Shown in pieces: positions 1-8,166 of a DNA stretch of 37,303 nucleotides. Within the stretch, counting starts at the first letter, position 1. Every line of letters begins with the position of its first letter. Under the pieces are notes generated by a model that saw nothing but the letters and a program-made list of their open reading frames with translations, was not told the DNA's origin and made no database searches. Source of the stretch: an uncultured Pseudomonadota bacterium (lineage in GTDB: Bacteria > Pseudomonadota > Gammaproteobacteria > Steroidobacterales > Steroidobacteraceae); the NCBI GenBank assembly GCA_946479515.1, contig CAMLGF010000037.1:1-37303 (forward strand), written 5' to 3'. A program made the translations under genes and the position numbers.

Positions 1-135
1 CTCGACAAGCAGATCATCACGCGTGAGACCTTCACCGCGCTGCTGCTGATGGCGGTGGCGAGCACCATGCTCACCGTGCCGGTGGTCGCGCCGATGCTGA
101 AGCGCCTGCGTGCGCTGCTGTCGCGCAACGCGTGA
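1..135 (+). CDS. C-terminal end of a cation:proton antiporter-like membrane protein (5'-truncated)
   Basis: Only the last 44 residues are in the window; the gene begins to the left. The frame is open from base 1 and ends in TGA at 133-135. The peptide holds one hydrophobic segment of the type FTALLLMAVASTMLTVPVV, followed by a short basic tail (KRLRALLSR). This ending resembles the last transmembrane helix of CPA2-type Na+/H+ or K+/H+ antiporters, where an 'FT.LLLMA..ST..T.P' pattern is common. That match rests on a short segment, so another polytopic transporter is possible. It is convergent with the PAP2 gene, with a 15-bp gap. Confidence 0.5.
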   Translation, partial: LDKQIITRETFTALLLMAVASTMLTVPVVAPMLKRLRALLSRNA

Positions 136-150
136 TCTGCCGACCCTGTC

Positions 151-873
151 TCAGGGGACTACGGTTTCCGGCGCTTCCAGCAACAGATCGCGTTTGGTGC
201 GCGCGCGTTCTCGCCCGGCGGCGTCCAGCACGACGTAGTAGTGGAGAACATCCGCGGTCAGCAGCATGACGAAGAAGGACGCCACCGTGTCCGAGAAGAA
301 ATGCGCACCCGAGGACATTCGCGAGATCGAGACCACGGCGCCGAATGCCAGGGCGGCCAGCACCCAGCGGCGACGGCGGCGAAACGCCAATGCCAGGGCG
401 ACGAAGAAGAATCCGCCGGCGGCGTCGCCCGACGAAAACGAGCAGTTGGTATTGCATTGGGTGCTCGGCACGAAGGCCGGGCTGAAGTGCTTGGTGCCGC
501 CGAACTCCACCACGTCGCGCGGCCGTGCCCGGCCGAACTGGTTCTTGAGGCCGACGTTGACGATCAGGCCGGCGCCGATGATCGCCACCAGCAGCAGGTA
601 GAGCACCCTGCGGCCATTGACCAGGCAGCCGCTGCGCTTCAACCAGCAGTTGCGCAGGTAGATGGCGAGCACCACGGCGAAGGAGCCGCCGAGCAGGTAG
701 CCGAGCCCGACCTGCAGCAGCTTCTGCCACCACTGGTCGTGCAGGAACGATCGCCCGTCGTAGAACAGCCGGGAAATCCGCAGATCGACTTCGGGGAAGG
801 CCACCGCAAGCAAGGCGAACAGGACAAAGGAACCGACGATCAGCCGGCCGCGTTTGAGCCTCAGGTACTGCAC
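151..873 (-). CDS. PAP2-superfamily membrane phosphatase
   Basis: A 240-residue polytopic inner-membrane phosphatase, probably acting on a lipid phosphate (undecaprenyl-PP, phosphatidylglycerophosphate or lipid A) at the periplasmic face. The three PAP2 motifs are present in order: K110-x6-R117-P118 (KNQFGRARP), CSFSSGDA (residues 144-151) in place of the usual PSGH, and S184-R185-x5-H191-x3-D195. The nucleophilic His191 and its partner Asp195 are intact, but the general-acid His of motif 2 is Asp150. The start is GTG at 871-873, preceded by a strong Shine-Dalgarno (GGAGGGG) 4-5 bases upstream. It is divergent from the phosphoethanolamine-transferase-like gene at 1035, which supports a role in envelope or lipid A modification. 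The exact substrate cannot be read from the sequence. Confidence 0.88.
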   Translation of the reverse strand: MQYLRLKRGRLIVGSFVLFALLAVAFPEVDLRISRLFYDGRSFLHDQWWQKLLQVGLGYLLGGSFAVVLAIYLRNCWLKRSGCLVNGRRVLYLLLVAIIGAGLIVNVGLKNQFGRARPRDVVEFGGTKHFSPAFVPSTQCNTNCSFSSGDAAGGFFFVALALAFRRRRRWVLAALAFGAVVSISRMSSGAHFFSDTVASFFVMLLTADVLHYYVVLDAAGRERARTKRDLLLEAPETVVP

Positions 874-1022
874 TCTCCCCCCTCCGGGATCCCCCGGCCG
901 CGACGAGCTGTCGCTCAGTCTTAGACGTTACCCGCGGGCAATCTCCGTCGCCCTTGTCGCTATGGTAGTCGCGACGCGGTTCACAGGGAGGGGCATTTTT
1001 CCCCGCGACCGGCCGGCCCGGC

Positions 1023-1028
1023 TATAGT
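1023..1028 (+). promoter_or_regulatory. -10-like element TATAGT directly before the eptA-like gene
   Basis: The hexamer TATAGT ends 6 bp before the ATG at 1035 and there is no Shine-Dalgarno sequence. Transcription would therefore start at or next to the A of the ATG, giving a leaderless mRNA. No convincing -35 box is seen. Confidence 0.45.
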
Positions 1029-1034
1029 TTTCCG

Positions 1035-2585
1035 ATGCCCGCCCCAGGATTCCGCCTCCGCCTCAGCCACACGCGGTTCTGTGTGCTGTTTCCGCTCGCC
1101 CTGTACACGGTCTGCAATGCCATCAATCTCGGGCGCCTGGCGCAGTGGTTCCGGCAGGGCGACCGCCTGGACGCCCTGGCGCTCGCGGCCTTCCTGCTCG
1201 CGGGGCTGTGCCTGTTCATCGTGGTGTTCACGCTGCTGGCGCATCGCTGGACGATCAAGCCGGTGGCCATCCTGCTGGTGGTCACGGGCGCCACGGCCAC
1301 GTATTTCATCGCCAAGTACGGCGTCGCCATCGACAGCTCCATGATCCGCAATGCGGTGCACACCGATTCCACCGAGGTCGGGCAGCTGATGTCGGCGCAG
1401 ATGCTGCCGTACGTGGGGCTGCTCATGGCCGTGCCGATCCTGGTCATCTGGCGCACCGAGATACTTTTTGCACCCGCGGCCCGTTACCTGCTGGGTTCGC
1501 TGAAGCTGGCCGGCGCGGCCCTGGCCATCGCGCTGCTGGCGCTGTATGCGCAATACGCGGCCATCTTTCGCGCGGGCAATGTCTCCAACAAGTACATCGT
1601 GTACTCGCTGGTGCCCATCAACGTCATCTCCGGATCGGTGAATGCGGCGACCAAGGCGCTGAAGCCGATGTTCCGCAAGGCGCAGCGGGACATCGATTTC
1701 CCGGCCCGGGTGGCGATGCCGGGAAATCTCGTGGTGGTGCTCGCCGTGGGCGAATCCTCGCGGCGCAAGAACTTCAGCCTGTACGGTTACCGTCGGGTCG
1801 ACACCAATCCGCAGCTCGCGAAGGTCCCCGGCCTGACCTTGCTCGACGGCGTCGCCACGCGGGCCTCCACGCTGTATGCCCTGCCGAAGATTCTCGAGAA
1901 GCGCGATCTCAAGCTCACCACCGTCACCTGGCGCGCCGGCGTGCCCACGGCGTGCTACGTGAACTACACCTTGTACGACAACTGCGAAGCGGTGGGCGAA
2001 ACCAAGGTCGCCGACTGCGCGCACGGCGGCAAGTGCTACGACGAAGATGTCATCCCGTTGCTGAAGCGCGATCTCGCCCGATACTCGTCGGGCTACCGGT
2101 TCGTGGTCCTGCATCTCGGCGGCGGCAGTCACGGACCGGCGTACGGCGACCGGCATCCACCCGAGTTCCTGCGCTTCGCACCGCCCTGCACCGATGCCGA
2201 CGTGGCCAACCAGTGCACCCGCGAAGAGCTCTACAACTCGTATGACAACACCATCCTGTACGTGGATCACGTGGTGTCGCAGGCCATCGAGGCGCTCGAG
2301 GCGTCGCGCGTGCCGTATGTCTTCCTCTATCTATCCGACCACGGCGAGTCGCTGCTGGAGAACGGCCAGATGTTCCACGGGGTGCCGCCCGGCATGGCGC
2401 TGCCGGACGAGCAGGCGCAGATCCCGCTCATCGTGAAGTCCTCCATCCCGCTGCGCATCGAGCGGCGCGCCGAATACACGCAGCCGGACGTGTTCGACAC
2501 CGTGCTCGATCTGCTGTCGATCGAATCACCGCGATTCGACAAGGCCGGCAGTTTCATCGAGAAGGCCGCTCCGGCGGCGCCCTGA
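1035..2585 (+). CDS. Phosphoethanolamine transferase-like membrane enzyme (EptA/CptA family, sulfatase fold)
   Basis: A 516-residue protein with about five N-terminal transmembrane helices (residues 10-180) followed by a periplasmic alkaline-phosphatase/sulfatase-fold domain. The family transfers phosphoethanolamine from phosphatidylethanolamine to lipid A or LPS core, which lowers negative surface charge. Visible motifs are GESSRRKNFSLYGY (from residue 239, nucleophile expected at Ser241; EptA and MCR enzymes use Thr here), HLGGGSHGPAY, and the metal-binding DHGES at Asp435-His436 with the downstream FHG. Paired cysteines in the soluble domain (ACYVNYTLYDNCE, DCAHGGKCYDED, PPCTDADVANQCTREE) match the family's disulfides. 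The length is slightly below the usual ~540. The start lies right after a -10-like hexamer and lacks a ribosome-binding site. Confidence 0.88.
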   Translation: MPAPGFRLRLSHTRFCVLFPLALYTVCNAINLGRLAQWFRQGDRLDALALAAFLLAGLCLFIVVFTLLAHRWTIKPVAILLVVTGATATYFIAKYGVAIDSSMIRNAVHTDSTEVGQLMSAQMLPYVGLLMAVPILVIWRTEILFAPAARYLLGSLKLAGAALAIALLALYAQYAAIFRAGNVSNKYIVYSLVPINVISGSVNAATKALKPMFRKAQRDIDFPARVAMPGNLVVVLAVGESSRRKNFSLYGYRRVDTNPQLAKVPGLTLLDGVATRASTLYALPKILEKRDLKLTTVTWRAGVPTACYVNYTLYDNCEAVGETKVADCAHGGKCYDEDVIPLLKRDLARYSSGYRFVVLHLGGGSHGPAYGDRHPPEFLRFAPPCTDADVANQCTREELYNSYDNTILYVDHVVSQAIEALEASRVPYVFLYLSDHGESLLENGQMFHGVPPGMALPDEQAQIPLIVKSSIPLRIERRAEYTQPDVFDTVLDLLSIESPRFDKAGSFIEKAAPAAP

Positions 2586-2620
2586 ACCGCCTGCCGGCGG
2601 CCGGGGCTGGCGGGCACCTC

Positions 2621-2634
2621 CGCGCCGCGGCGCG
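2621..2634. other. GC palindrome in the 165-bp gap after the eptA-like gene
   Basis: CGCGCCGCGGCGCG is a perfect 14-bp palindrome about 35 bp past the stop codon at 2585. It could be the stem of a terminator, but there is no T tract. Nothing else in the gap 2586-2750 is recognisable. Confidence 0.25.
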
Positions 2635-2750
2635 AGGGATGCCACAATTGCGCCCTGATCGAGTGCCAGAATCGCTGCCGGCGGCGGAACTCGGGCGGGC
2701 CGGTACGCGTCAGCAATGACAGGATCGCGGAACAATTCAGCAGGTGATGC

Positions 2751-3566
2751 ATGAACGAGAACGTCAAATGGGTTGCGGCGGCCGTGGCGGTCGTCGGCTT
2801 GTCGGTGGGGGCCATCCTGTTCTTCGGCTACCGCCAGAAGGCCGCGCCGCCGAAGCCGGCCGCGACCGAATTGCCGCCGCCACCGCCACCGGCCGAGGAG
2901 CCGGCGATCAGGCACCCGCTGCCGCAAGCGGAGGCACCCGAGCCCCTGCCGTCGCTGGCCGACAGCGACAAACCCATGCAAGGCGCGCTGGCCGATCTCG
3001 TCGGTCAGGACGCGGTGCGCCGCTTCGTGGTTCCCGACGAGCTGATCCGGCATTTCGTGGTGACCGTCGACAACCTGCCGGAGCAGAAGGTGGCGCAGCG
3101 CCTGCGCCCCGTGCAACCCGTGCCCGGCATGTTCGCGGTGAGCGGCACCGAGGATCAGCCGGTGCTCGATCCGTCTAACTACTCGCGCTATGCGCCGCTC
3201 ATGCAGCTGGTGCGCGACACCGACACGCAACGCCTGGTCGCGACCTACACGCGCTACTATCCCCTGTTCCAGGATGCCTACGCCAATCTCGGCCACCCGC
3301 CGCAGTACTTCAACGACCGCATGATCGAAGTGATCGATCACCTGCTCGCGACTCCCGAGCCGCCCGGCCCGATCGCCCTGAAGCGACCCGGCGTGCTGTA
3401 CGAGTACGCCGATCCCGACATCGAGGCCCTGTCCGCGGGGCAGAAGCTGCTGATCCGCATGGGTCCGCAGAATGCCCGCGGGGTGAAGGACAAGCTGCGG
3501 GAGCTGCGCACGGCACTGGTGAGCGCGCCGCAGGAGCCGCCGCCGGCGAGCGAAAAGGCCCCATGA
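2751..3566 (+). CDS. DUF3014 domain-containing membrane-anchored protein
   Basis: A 271-residue protein with one N-terminal transmembrane anchor (residues 6-26), a Pro-rich linker with a run of Pro (residues about 34-52), and a DUF3014 domain over most of the rest. Typical DUF3014 signatures are seen: 'FVVTVDNLP', 'RY.PLMQLV', 'YYPLFQDAYANLG', 'FNDRMIEVIDHLLATPEP', and 'GQKLLIRMGPQNARGVKDKLRELR'. The family has no known biochemical function; the anchor implies an inner-membrane protein with a periplasmic domain. Its stop overlaps the next start by four bases (ATGA at 3563-3566), so it is translationally coupled to the DUF885 gene. Confidence 0.88.
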   Translation: MNENVKWVAAAVAVVGLSVGAILFFGYRQKAAPPKPAATELPPPPPPAEEPAIRHPLPQAEAPEPLPSLADSDKPMQGALADLVGQDAVRRFVVPDELIRHFVVTVDNLPEQKVAQRLRPVQPVPGMFAVSGTEDQPVLDPSNYSRYAPLMQLVRDTDTQRLVATYTRYYPLFQDAYANLGHPPQYFNDRMIEVIDHLLATPEPPGPIALKRPGVLYEYADPDIEALSAGQKLLIRMGPQNARGVKDKLRELRTALVSAPQEPPPASEKAP

Positions 3567-5380
3567 CCACCACGCGCCGCGATTTCTGCCTGGGAACCAC
3601 CGCCGCCATCGCCGCGAGCAATCTCGCACCGGCCGCCGGGCGATCCGGGCCGGAGGCCGCCGCCGAACAGCTGTTGGCGCAGATCGCCGGCGAGCTGCTC
3701 GCGGACTATCCGGAAAACGCCACGGCATTGGGGATCGACCACGGCGAGCACGCAGGTCTCAAGTCGGCGCTGTCCGATCGATCGGCGGCGGGACAGGAGG
3801 CCATCGCGCGGCGCGTGGCCGGTAGGCTCGAGCGGCTTCGGTCCATCGACGATTCCAGGCTCGGCGCGGCGGCACGCATCGACGTGGACGTGGTGCGCAC
3901 CGCGCACGAGTTCGCGCGCGAGGGCTTCGCGTTTCCCTACGGCGACGTCGCGCTGCTCAATCTCAACTGGTCCTGGCGCAATGCGCCGTACGTGGTGGCG
4001 CAGAACACCGGCGCCTTCCTCGAAATACCCGGGCTGCTCGACGAGCAACACACGCTCGATTCGCGCGAAGACGCGGATGCCTATCTGGCGCGCATGGAGG
4101 CGTACGCCGCGCAGCTCGACGGCGAGACCGGGCGCCTGAAATCCGCGGCGGCCCAGCAGGTGATCGCGCCGGACTTCCTGCTCGACAAGACGCTGCAGCA
4201 GATCCGCATCGCCCGCGGCGGCGAGCTGGCACGATGGACCCTGGTCGATTCCGTCGCGCGGCGCGCGCGGTCGTTCGCGGGCGTGGCCGACGCGGCCCTG
4301 AAGATCGCGCGGGACAAGGTTGCGCCCGCGCTCGATCGCCAGATTGCCGAGCTCGAGACACACCGCCGCCGGGCCAGCTCCGACGCCGGCGTATGGAAAC
4401 TGCCGCGCGGCGACGAGTATTACGCCTGGGCGCTGCGCGCCGGCACCACCACGCGCCTGACCCCGGAGGAGATCCATCGGCGCGGCCAGGACGAGCTGCG
4501 CGAGCTGCAGGCGCGCATGGACGCCATCCTGAAGAAGGAGGGCTTCACGCAGGGGACCGTCGGCGAGCGCATGACGGCGCTCGGCAAACTACCGCGCTTC
4601 CAGTTCGCCAACGACGACTCGGGGCGCGCCCGCCTCATGAAGTTCCTCGCGGAGCGGGTGGCCGACATGCGCCAGCGGCTGCCGCGCGCCTTCGCCACGC
4701 TGGTGCCGGGCTTCTTCGAGATCAAGCGCATGCCGCCGGAAGTCGAGCCCGGCGCGCCCGGCGCCTACGGCGGCGCCGGCTCCATCGACGGCAAGGTATC
4801 CGGAAAGTTCTGGATCAACCTGCACGACATGAGCATCTGGACCACCTACAACACACCGACTCTCACGTATCACGAGTCCATTCCCGGCCACGTCTGGCAG
4901 GGCGAGTACACGTTCAAACTACCGCTGTGCCGCTCACTGCTGGCGTTCAATGCGTATTCGGAAGGCTGGGCCCTGTACGCCGAGCAGCTCGCCGACGAGC
5001 TCGGCGTCTACGACGACGACCCGTTCGGCCGGCTCGGCTATCTGCAGTCCATCGCCTTCCGCGCCTGCCGGCTGGTGGTCGACACCGGCCTGCACGCCAA
5101 GCGCTGGACGCGGCAGCAGGCCATCGACTGGTTCGCGAGCACCAACGGCTCGACCGTGGCCGAGGTGACCGGCGAAGTGGACCGCTACTGCGCCTGGCCG
5201 GGGCAGGCCTGCGGCTACAAGGTGGGACACAGCGAGATCAATCGCCTGCGCGCCAAGGCCCGGAAGGACATGGGCGGGCGGTTCGATTTGCGCAAGTTCA
5301 ACGACGCGCTGGTCATCGGCGGCGGCGTGCCCATGCTCACGCTGGCGCGCACCGTGGATGCATTCATCGCGGCGCGCTGA
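3563..5380 (+). CDS. DUF885 family putative zinc metallopeptidase, Tat-exported
   Basis: A 605-residue protein. The N-terminus TTTRRDFCLGTTAAIAAS is a twin-arginine signal (RR at residues 5-6) followed by a short hydrophobic stretch, so export of a folded protein to the periplasm is likely. The DUF885 domain covers the remainder and contains a gluzincin-like motif, H437-E438-S-I-P-G-H443, with the downstream glutamate E467 in YSEGWALYAEQLADELG. This is the arrangement expected for a zinc site in this family. DUF885 proteins are mostly uncharacterised putative peptidases or hydrolases, so the substrate is unknown. It is translationally coupled to the upstream DUF3014 gene. Confidence 0.88.
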   Translation: MTTTRRDFCLGTTAAIAASNLAPAAGRSGPEAAAEQLLAQIAGELLADYPENATALGIDHGEHAGLKSALSDRSAAGQEAIARRVAGRLERLRSIDDSRLGAAARIDVDVVRTAHEFAREGFAFPYGDVALLNLNWSWRNAPYVVAQNTGAFLEIPGLLDEQHTLDSREDADAYLARMEAYAAQLDGETGRLKSAAAQQVIAPDFLLDKTLQQIRIARGGELARWTLVDSVARRARSFAGVADAALKIARDKVAPALDRQIAELETHRRRASSDAGVWKLPRGDEYYAWALRAGTTTRLTPEEIHRRGQDELRELQARMDAILKKEGFTQGTVGERMTALGKLPRFQFANDDSGRARLMKFLAERVADMRQRLPRAFATLVPGFFEIKRMPPEVEPGAPGAYGGAGSIDGKVSGKFWINLHDMSIWTTYNTPTLTYHESIPGHVWQGEYTFKLPLCRSLLAFNAYSEGWALYAEQLADELGVYDDDPFGRLGYLQSIAFRACRLVVDTGLHAKRWTRQQAIDWFASTNGSTVAEVTGEVDRYCAWPGQACGYKVGHSEINRLRAKARKDMGGRFDLRKFNDALVIGGGVPMLTLARTVDAFIAAR

Positions 5381-5430
5381 GCCGGCGCGCGCTCGGCAGC
5401 CACCTGCCGTAGCCCGCTTCGCCGCGCCAT

Positions 5431-5448
5431 CGTCAGCGGCGGCTGACG
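5431..5448. terminator. Hairpin downstream of the DUF885 gene
   Basis: CGTCAGC (5431-5437), loop GGCG, GCTGACG (5442-5448): a perfect 7-bp stem with a four-base loop, about 50 bp past the stop at 5380. A second, weaker hairpin TCTCCC-cctaac-GGGAGA follows at 5473-5490. Neither has a T tract, so termination is a guess from position. The rest of the gap 5381-5603 shows nothing recognisable except the ribosome-binding site of the next gene. Confidence 0.35.
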
Positions 5449-5603
5449 CACCCACCGTCGATGCCACCGGAATCTCCCCCTAACGGGAGACCACCTCTCC
5501 GCACTTAAGACCGTCGTTGCGCGTCGGCCTGCGATGTCAGCATGCCTGCATCGGGCGATGCACCTCCTGCGTATCCATCGCCAGTCATTTTCATGAGGCG
5601 ATC

Positions 5604-6683
5604 GTGCGCAAGTGGTTAGGGCTCGTGTTGCTGGTGCTGTGTGCGGCGCCGGTGGCGGCCGCGGAGAATCCGGGATTTCATGGTTTGCTGCGCGGGCGCG
5701 ACCTGTCGCCCTTCGGCTACCTGCGCCTCGACATGCGCCCGGGCTTCACGACGCCGGGCGAGCCCGGCCGCTGGTCCGTCGAGACGGATCTCGCCTATCA
5801 GAACACCTGGGCCACCAGCCCCGAGGTGGAGAAGTACCTCAACGGTCTCGATGGCCGGCGCGAGCTCGGCCCCGCGCAGTGGCAGGCCATCCAGGACCTG
5901 CCGGGGGAGAACTATCTGGTGGATCTGGAGCTGGGGCAGGTGGACCTGACGATGAACTACCAGCTCACGGAACGCTGGGGAACGTATCTCATCGTCAGCG
6001 CGGCGTCGTTCGGCGGCGGCTTCATGGACGGCATGATCGAGTCGTTCCACGAGCTGATCGACAACCCGACGTTCGGCCGGCCCGCGGCGCAGCGCAACGA
6101 CTACAACGTGCTGTTCGATCTCAAGGGCAGCCAGTACGCGGCCTTCGAGGCGCCGGGCAGTGGCGGCCTGCTCGATCCGGTGCTGGGCCTGCGGTACACG
6201 CGCTCCAGCGACGACGACCGCTGGCGCGTGTCGCTGGAATCGGCGGTGAAACTGCCGCTGTCCGATCGCAAGGCGGCCCTCTCCACCGGCAAGACCGACC
6301 TGGGCATGCAGCTGAGCGTGCAGCGCTTCTCGGGCAGGCACGCGGTCTATCTCAACGTGGCCGCGGTCTACTATGCCGGCATGAGCAACCTGGTGCGTGA
6401 GCCCGCGCGTGTGCTGCCCACGCTGGTGGCCGGGTACGAGCGGCGGGTCACGCGGCGTACCAATCTCATCTTCCAGGGATACCTGAGCCGCAGCGTGTAC
6501 CAGCGCGCGCAGACGGACCTGTCGGAATTGCGCGGCACGAAGATCCAGCTGAGCGGCGGCGTTCACCATCGCCGCGGTGCGCACCTGTTCACGTTCGCGC
6601 TCACCGAGAACATCGGCAACATCAACAACACGCCGGACATCGGCGCGCAGGTCGGTTACTCGTTCAACCCGGGCTCGCGCTGA
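5604..6683 (+). CDS. DUF3187 family outer-membrane-barrel-like protein
   Basis: A 359-residue exported protein. I chose GTG at 5604 because GAGG lies five bases upstream (5595-5598). From there the protein begins with a clean Sec signal peptide, MRKWLGLVLLVLCAAPVAAAE, with cleavage after AAA. An upstream in-frame ATG at 5517 would put about 29 unrelated residues before the signal. The mature part has the DUF3187 pattern: 'GLLRGRDLSPFGYLRLDMRPG', 'TDLAYQNTW', and a series of alternating strands ('LGLRYTRSSDDDRWRVSLESAVKLPL', 'VAAVYYAGM', 'LFTFALTENIGNINNTPDIGAQVGYSF') ending in an aromatic-containing strand, like a beta-barrel. Function is unknown; an outer-membrane location is inferred. The 3' end overlaps the convergent neighbour by 20 bp. 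Confidence 0.85.
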   Translation: MRKWLGLVLLVLCAAPVAAAENPGFHGLLRGRDLSPFGYLRLDMRPGFTTPGEPGRWSVETDLAYQNTWATSPEVEKYLNGLDGRRELGPAQWQAIQDLPGENYLVDLELGQVDLTMNYQLTERWGTYLIVSAASFGGGFMDGMIESFHELIDNPTFGRPAAQRNDYNVLFDLKGSQYAAFEAPGSGGLLDPVLGLRYTRSSDDDRWRVSLESAVKLPLSDRKAALSTGKTDLGMQLSVQRFSGRHAVYLNVAAVYYAGMSNLVREPARVLPTLVAGYERRVTRRTNLIFQGYLSRSVYQRAQTDLSELRGTKIQLSGGVHHRRGAHLFTFALTENIGNINNTPDIGAQVGYSFNPGSR

Positions 6684-7212
6684 ATACACCCCAGAGCACG
6701 GTGTAGACGGTCAGCCACGCCACCGCCCAGATGCCGTACAGCATGGCGCTGCTCATGCGCGGCCGCAGCCATCGGGCCAGGCCGCCCGCCAGCACGGACA
6801 CGAGCAGGAAGCGCGGCAGGCGCGCGACGGGTGTGACCAACATGAACACCGCGAAGGGAATGCCGGCCGAGGCGGCCTGGCTGGCGTACACCTTGTAAGG
6901 CGTGGCGGTCAGCGGGCCGAAGATGGTGGCGATCGCGCCCATGCGCGTCATGTCGTCGTAGGCGAGCGTCATCATCTCCGCGCTGACGGCGGGCACCCGG
7001 GCAACCATGCCCACCGCCGTTTCCGGCGCGGCCTGCCCCCACCCGTACATGAGCGCGCCGCCGATCATTGCGCCGGCCGTGGCGAACAGGCAGGCTAGCA
7101 GCGCCCGGCGCAGATTGCTCAGCGCCAGCGCGCTGAGCAGTACGTCCGGCACGATGAAGAAGAGCGTGCCTTCCGCGAAACCCCAGATGCCAGCGGCGAT
7201 GAGCCAGGTCAT
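6664..7212 (-). CDS. Small polytopic membrane protein, possibly DedA/VTT-like
   Basis: A 182-residue integral membrane protein with four or five hydrophobic segments. It begins MTWLIAAGIWGFAEGTLFFIVPDV and contains 'AGAMIGGALMYGWGQ' and 'FGPLTATPYKVYASQAASAGI', which recall the re-entrant loops and 'YkvYa' stretch of VTT/DedA-type proteins. That family membership is tentative. A GTG at 7218 is in frame, but ATG 7212 is preferred. The TAnnnT hexamer TAACTT occupies 7219-7224 on this strand, exactly six bases before ATG 7212, and would abut the GTG. No Shine-Dalgarno is present. It is divergent from purU. Confidence 0.65.
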   Translation of the reverse strand: MTWLIAAGIWGFAEGTLFFIVPDVLLSALALSNLRRALLACLFATAGAMIGGALMYGWGQAAPETAVGMVARVPAVSAEMMTLAYDDMTRMGAIATIFGPLTATPYKVYASQAASAGIPFAVFMLVTPVARLPRFLLVSVLAGGLARWLRPRMSSAMLYGIWAVAWLTVYTVLWGVFSASPG

Positions 7213-7218
7213 CGCCAC

Positions 7219-7224
7219 AAGTTA
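7219..7224 (-). promoter_or_regulatory. -10-like element TAACTT of the membrane-protein gene
   Basis: Read on the minus strand, TAACTT ends six bases before ATG 7212. With no Shine-Dalgarno sequence this suggests a leaderless transcript and decides between the two possible start codons. Confidence 0.4.
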
Positions 7225-7249
7225 GCCCGGCCACAAGAACAAGTCACGC

Positions 7250-8116
7250 ATGGAACGACAGACGCCAAGCTACTGCCTGCTGCTGGCATGCCCCGACCGC
7301 AAGGGCATCGTTGCCGCCGTGGCCGGCTTCCTGGCCGATCGCGACGCATCGATCGTCGAGGCCAAGCAGTTCAACGACCAGCTCACGGGCCGGTTCTTCA
7401 TGCGCGCGGTGTTCGCCGCCGACGGGGCGAGATTCCCGCCGCTCGAGCGCATGCGCACCGAATTCGGGCCGCTGGCGCGCGAGTGGCGGATGAACTGGCA
7501 GCTGGAAGACGTCGCCCGCCGCCCGCGCGTGCTGATCGCGGTCTCGAAGTTCGGCCATTGCCTGCAGGACCTGCTGCACCGCTGGCGATCGGGCGTGCTG
7601 CCCGTGGAGGTGGTCGGCGTGGTGTCGAATCACGAGGACTTCCGCGGCCTGGTGGAGTGGCACCAGGTGCCGTTCCATTTCCTGCCGGTGAATCCGCAGA
7701 CGCGGCCGCAGCAGGAGCGCGCCCTGCTCGACCTGTTCGCGCGTGAGCAGGCGGAGCTGCTGATCCTGGCGCGGTACATGCAGATCCTCTCCGACGGGGC
7801 CTGCCGGCAGCTCGCGGGGCGCTGCATCAACATCCATCATTCGTTTCTGCCCAGCTTCAAGGGGGCGCGGCCTTACCACCAGGCGTACGAGCGAGGCGTG
7901 AAGATCATCGGCGCCACCGCGCACTACGTCACCGAGGACCTGGACGAGGGCCCCATCATCGAGCAGGCCGTCGAGCGTGTCGGCCACGAGCACACACCGG
8001 AGCGTTTCCAGGAGATCGGCCGCGATCTCGAAGCCATCGTGCTGGCGCGCGCCGTGCGCTGGCACGCGGAGCGGCGCATCGTGATCGACGGCCGGCGCAG
8101 CGTGATCCTCGGCTGA
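7250..8116 (+). CDS. purU: Formyltetrahydrofolate deformylase
   Basis: A 288-residue cytoplasmic enzyme hydrolysing 10-formyl-THF to THF and formate; in E. coli it balances the one-carbon pool and supplies formate to PurT. An N-terminal ACT-like regulatory domain (residues 6-85, 'CPDRKGIVAAVAGFLAD', 'FNDQLTGRFFMR') is followed by a formyltransferase-fold domain (residues 93-285). Catalytic-type residues are visible in INIHHSFLPSFKGARPYHQA (Asn194, His196) and in TEDLDEGPII (Asp232 by comparison with GART/PurU). The length is normal. No clear Shine-Dalgarno precedes the ATG. The downstream DapA-like gene follows after 50 bp on the same strand but has its own promoter-like palindrome. Confidence 0.96.
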   Translation: MERQTPSYCLLLACPDRKGIVAAVAGFLADRDASIVEAKQFNDQLTGRFFMRAVFAADGARFPPLERMRTEFGPLAREWRMNWQLEDVARRPRVLIAVSKFGHCLQDLLHRWRSGVLPVEVVGVVSNHEDFRGLVEWHQVPFHFLPVNPQTRPQQERALLDLFAREQAELLILARYMQILSDGACRQLAGRCINIHHSFLPSFKGARPYHQAYERGVKIIGATAHYVTEDLDEGPIIEQAVERVGHEHTPERFQEIGRDLEAIVLARAVRWHAERRIVIDGRRSVILG

Positions 8117-8125
8117 CGGATGCGC

Positions 8126-8140
8126 ACGATACGGTATCGT
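8126..8140. promoter_or_regulatory. 15-bp inverted repeat overlapping a -10 of the dapA-like gene
   Basis: ACGATAC-G-GTATCGT is a perfect 7-1-7 palindrome. Its right arm contains TATCGT (8135-8140), a reasonable -10, placing transcription start near 8147 and leaving room for the GGAGA ribosome-binding site at 8156-8160. A regulator bound here would block the promoter. Operator function is inferred from position only. Confidence 0.4.
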
Positions 8141-8166
8141 AGGCGGAACTCTTCTGGAGATCAGTC

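Noticed and set aside
981..2270. 429-codon minus-strand frame opposite the eptA-like gene
   Set aside because: No recognisable domain; the plus strand encodes a clear transferase with conserved motifs.
5517..5603. Upstream ATG extension of the DUF3187 protein
   Set aside because: It would put 29 unrelated residues before a clean signal peptide; the GTG at 5604 has a ribosome-binding site at proper spacing.
7213..7218. GTG 7218 as start of the small membrane protein
   Set aside because: It would abut the -10-like hexamer 7219-7224; ATG 7212 has the same 6-base spacing seen at other starts here.
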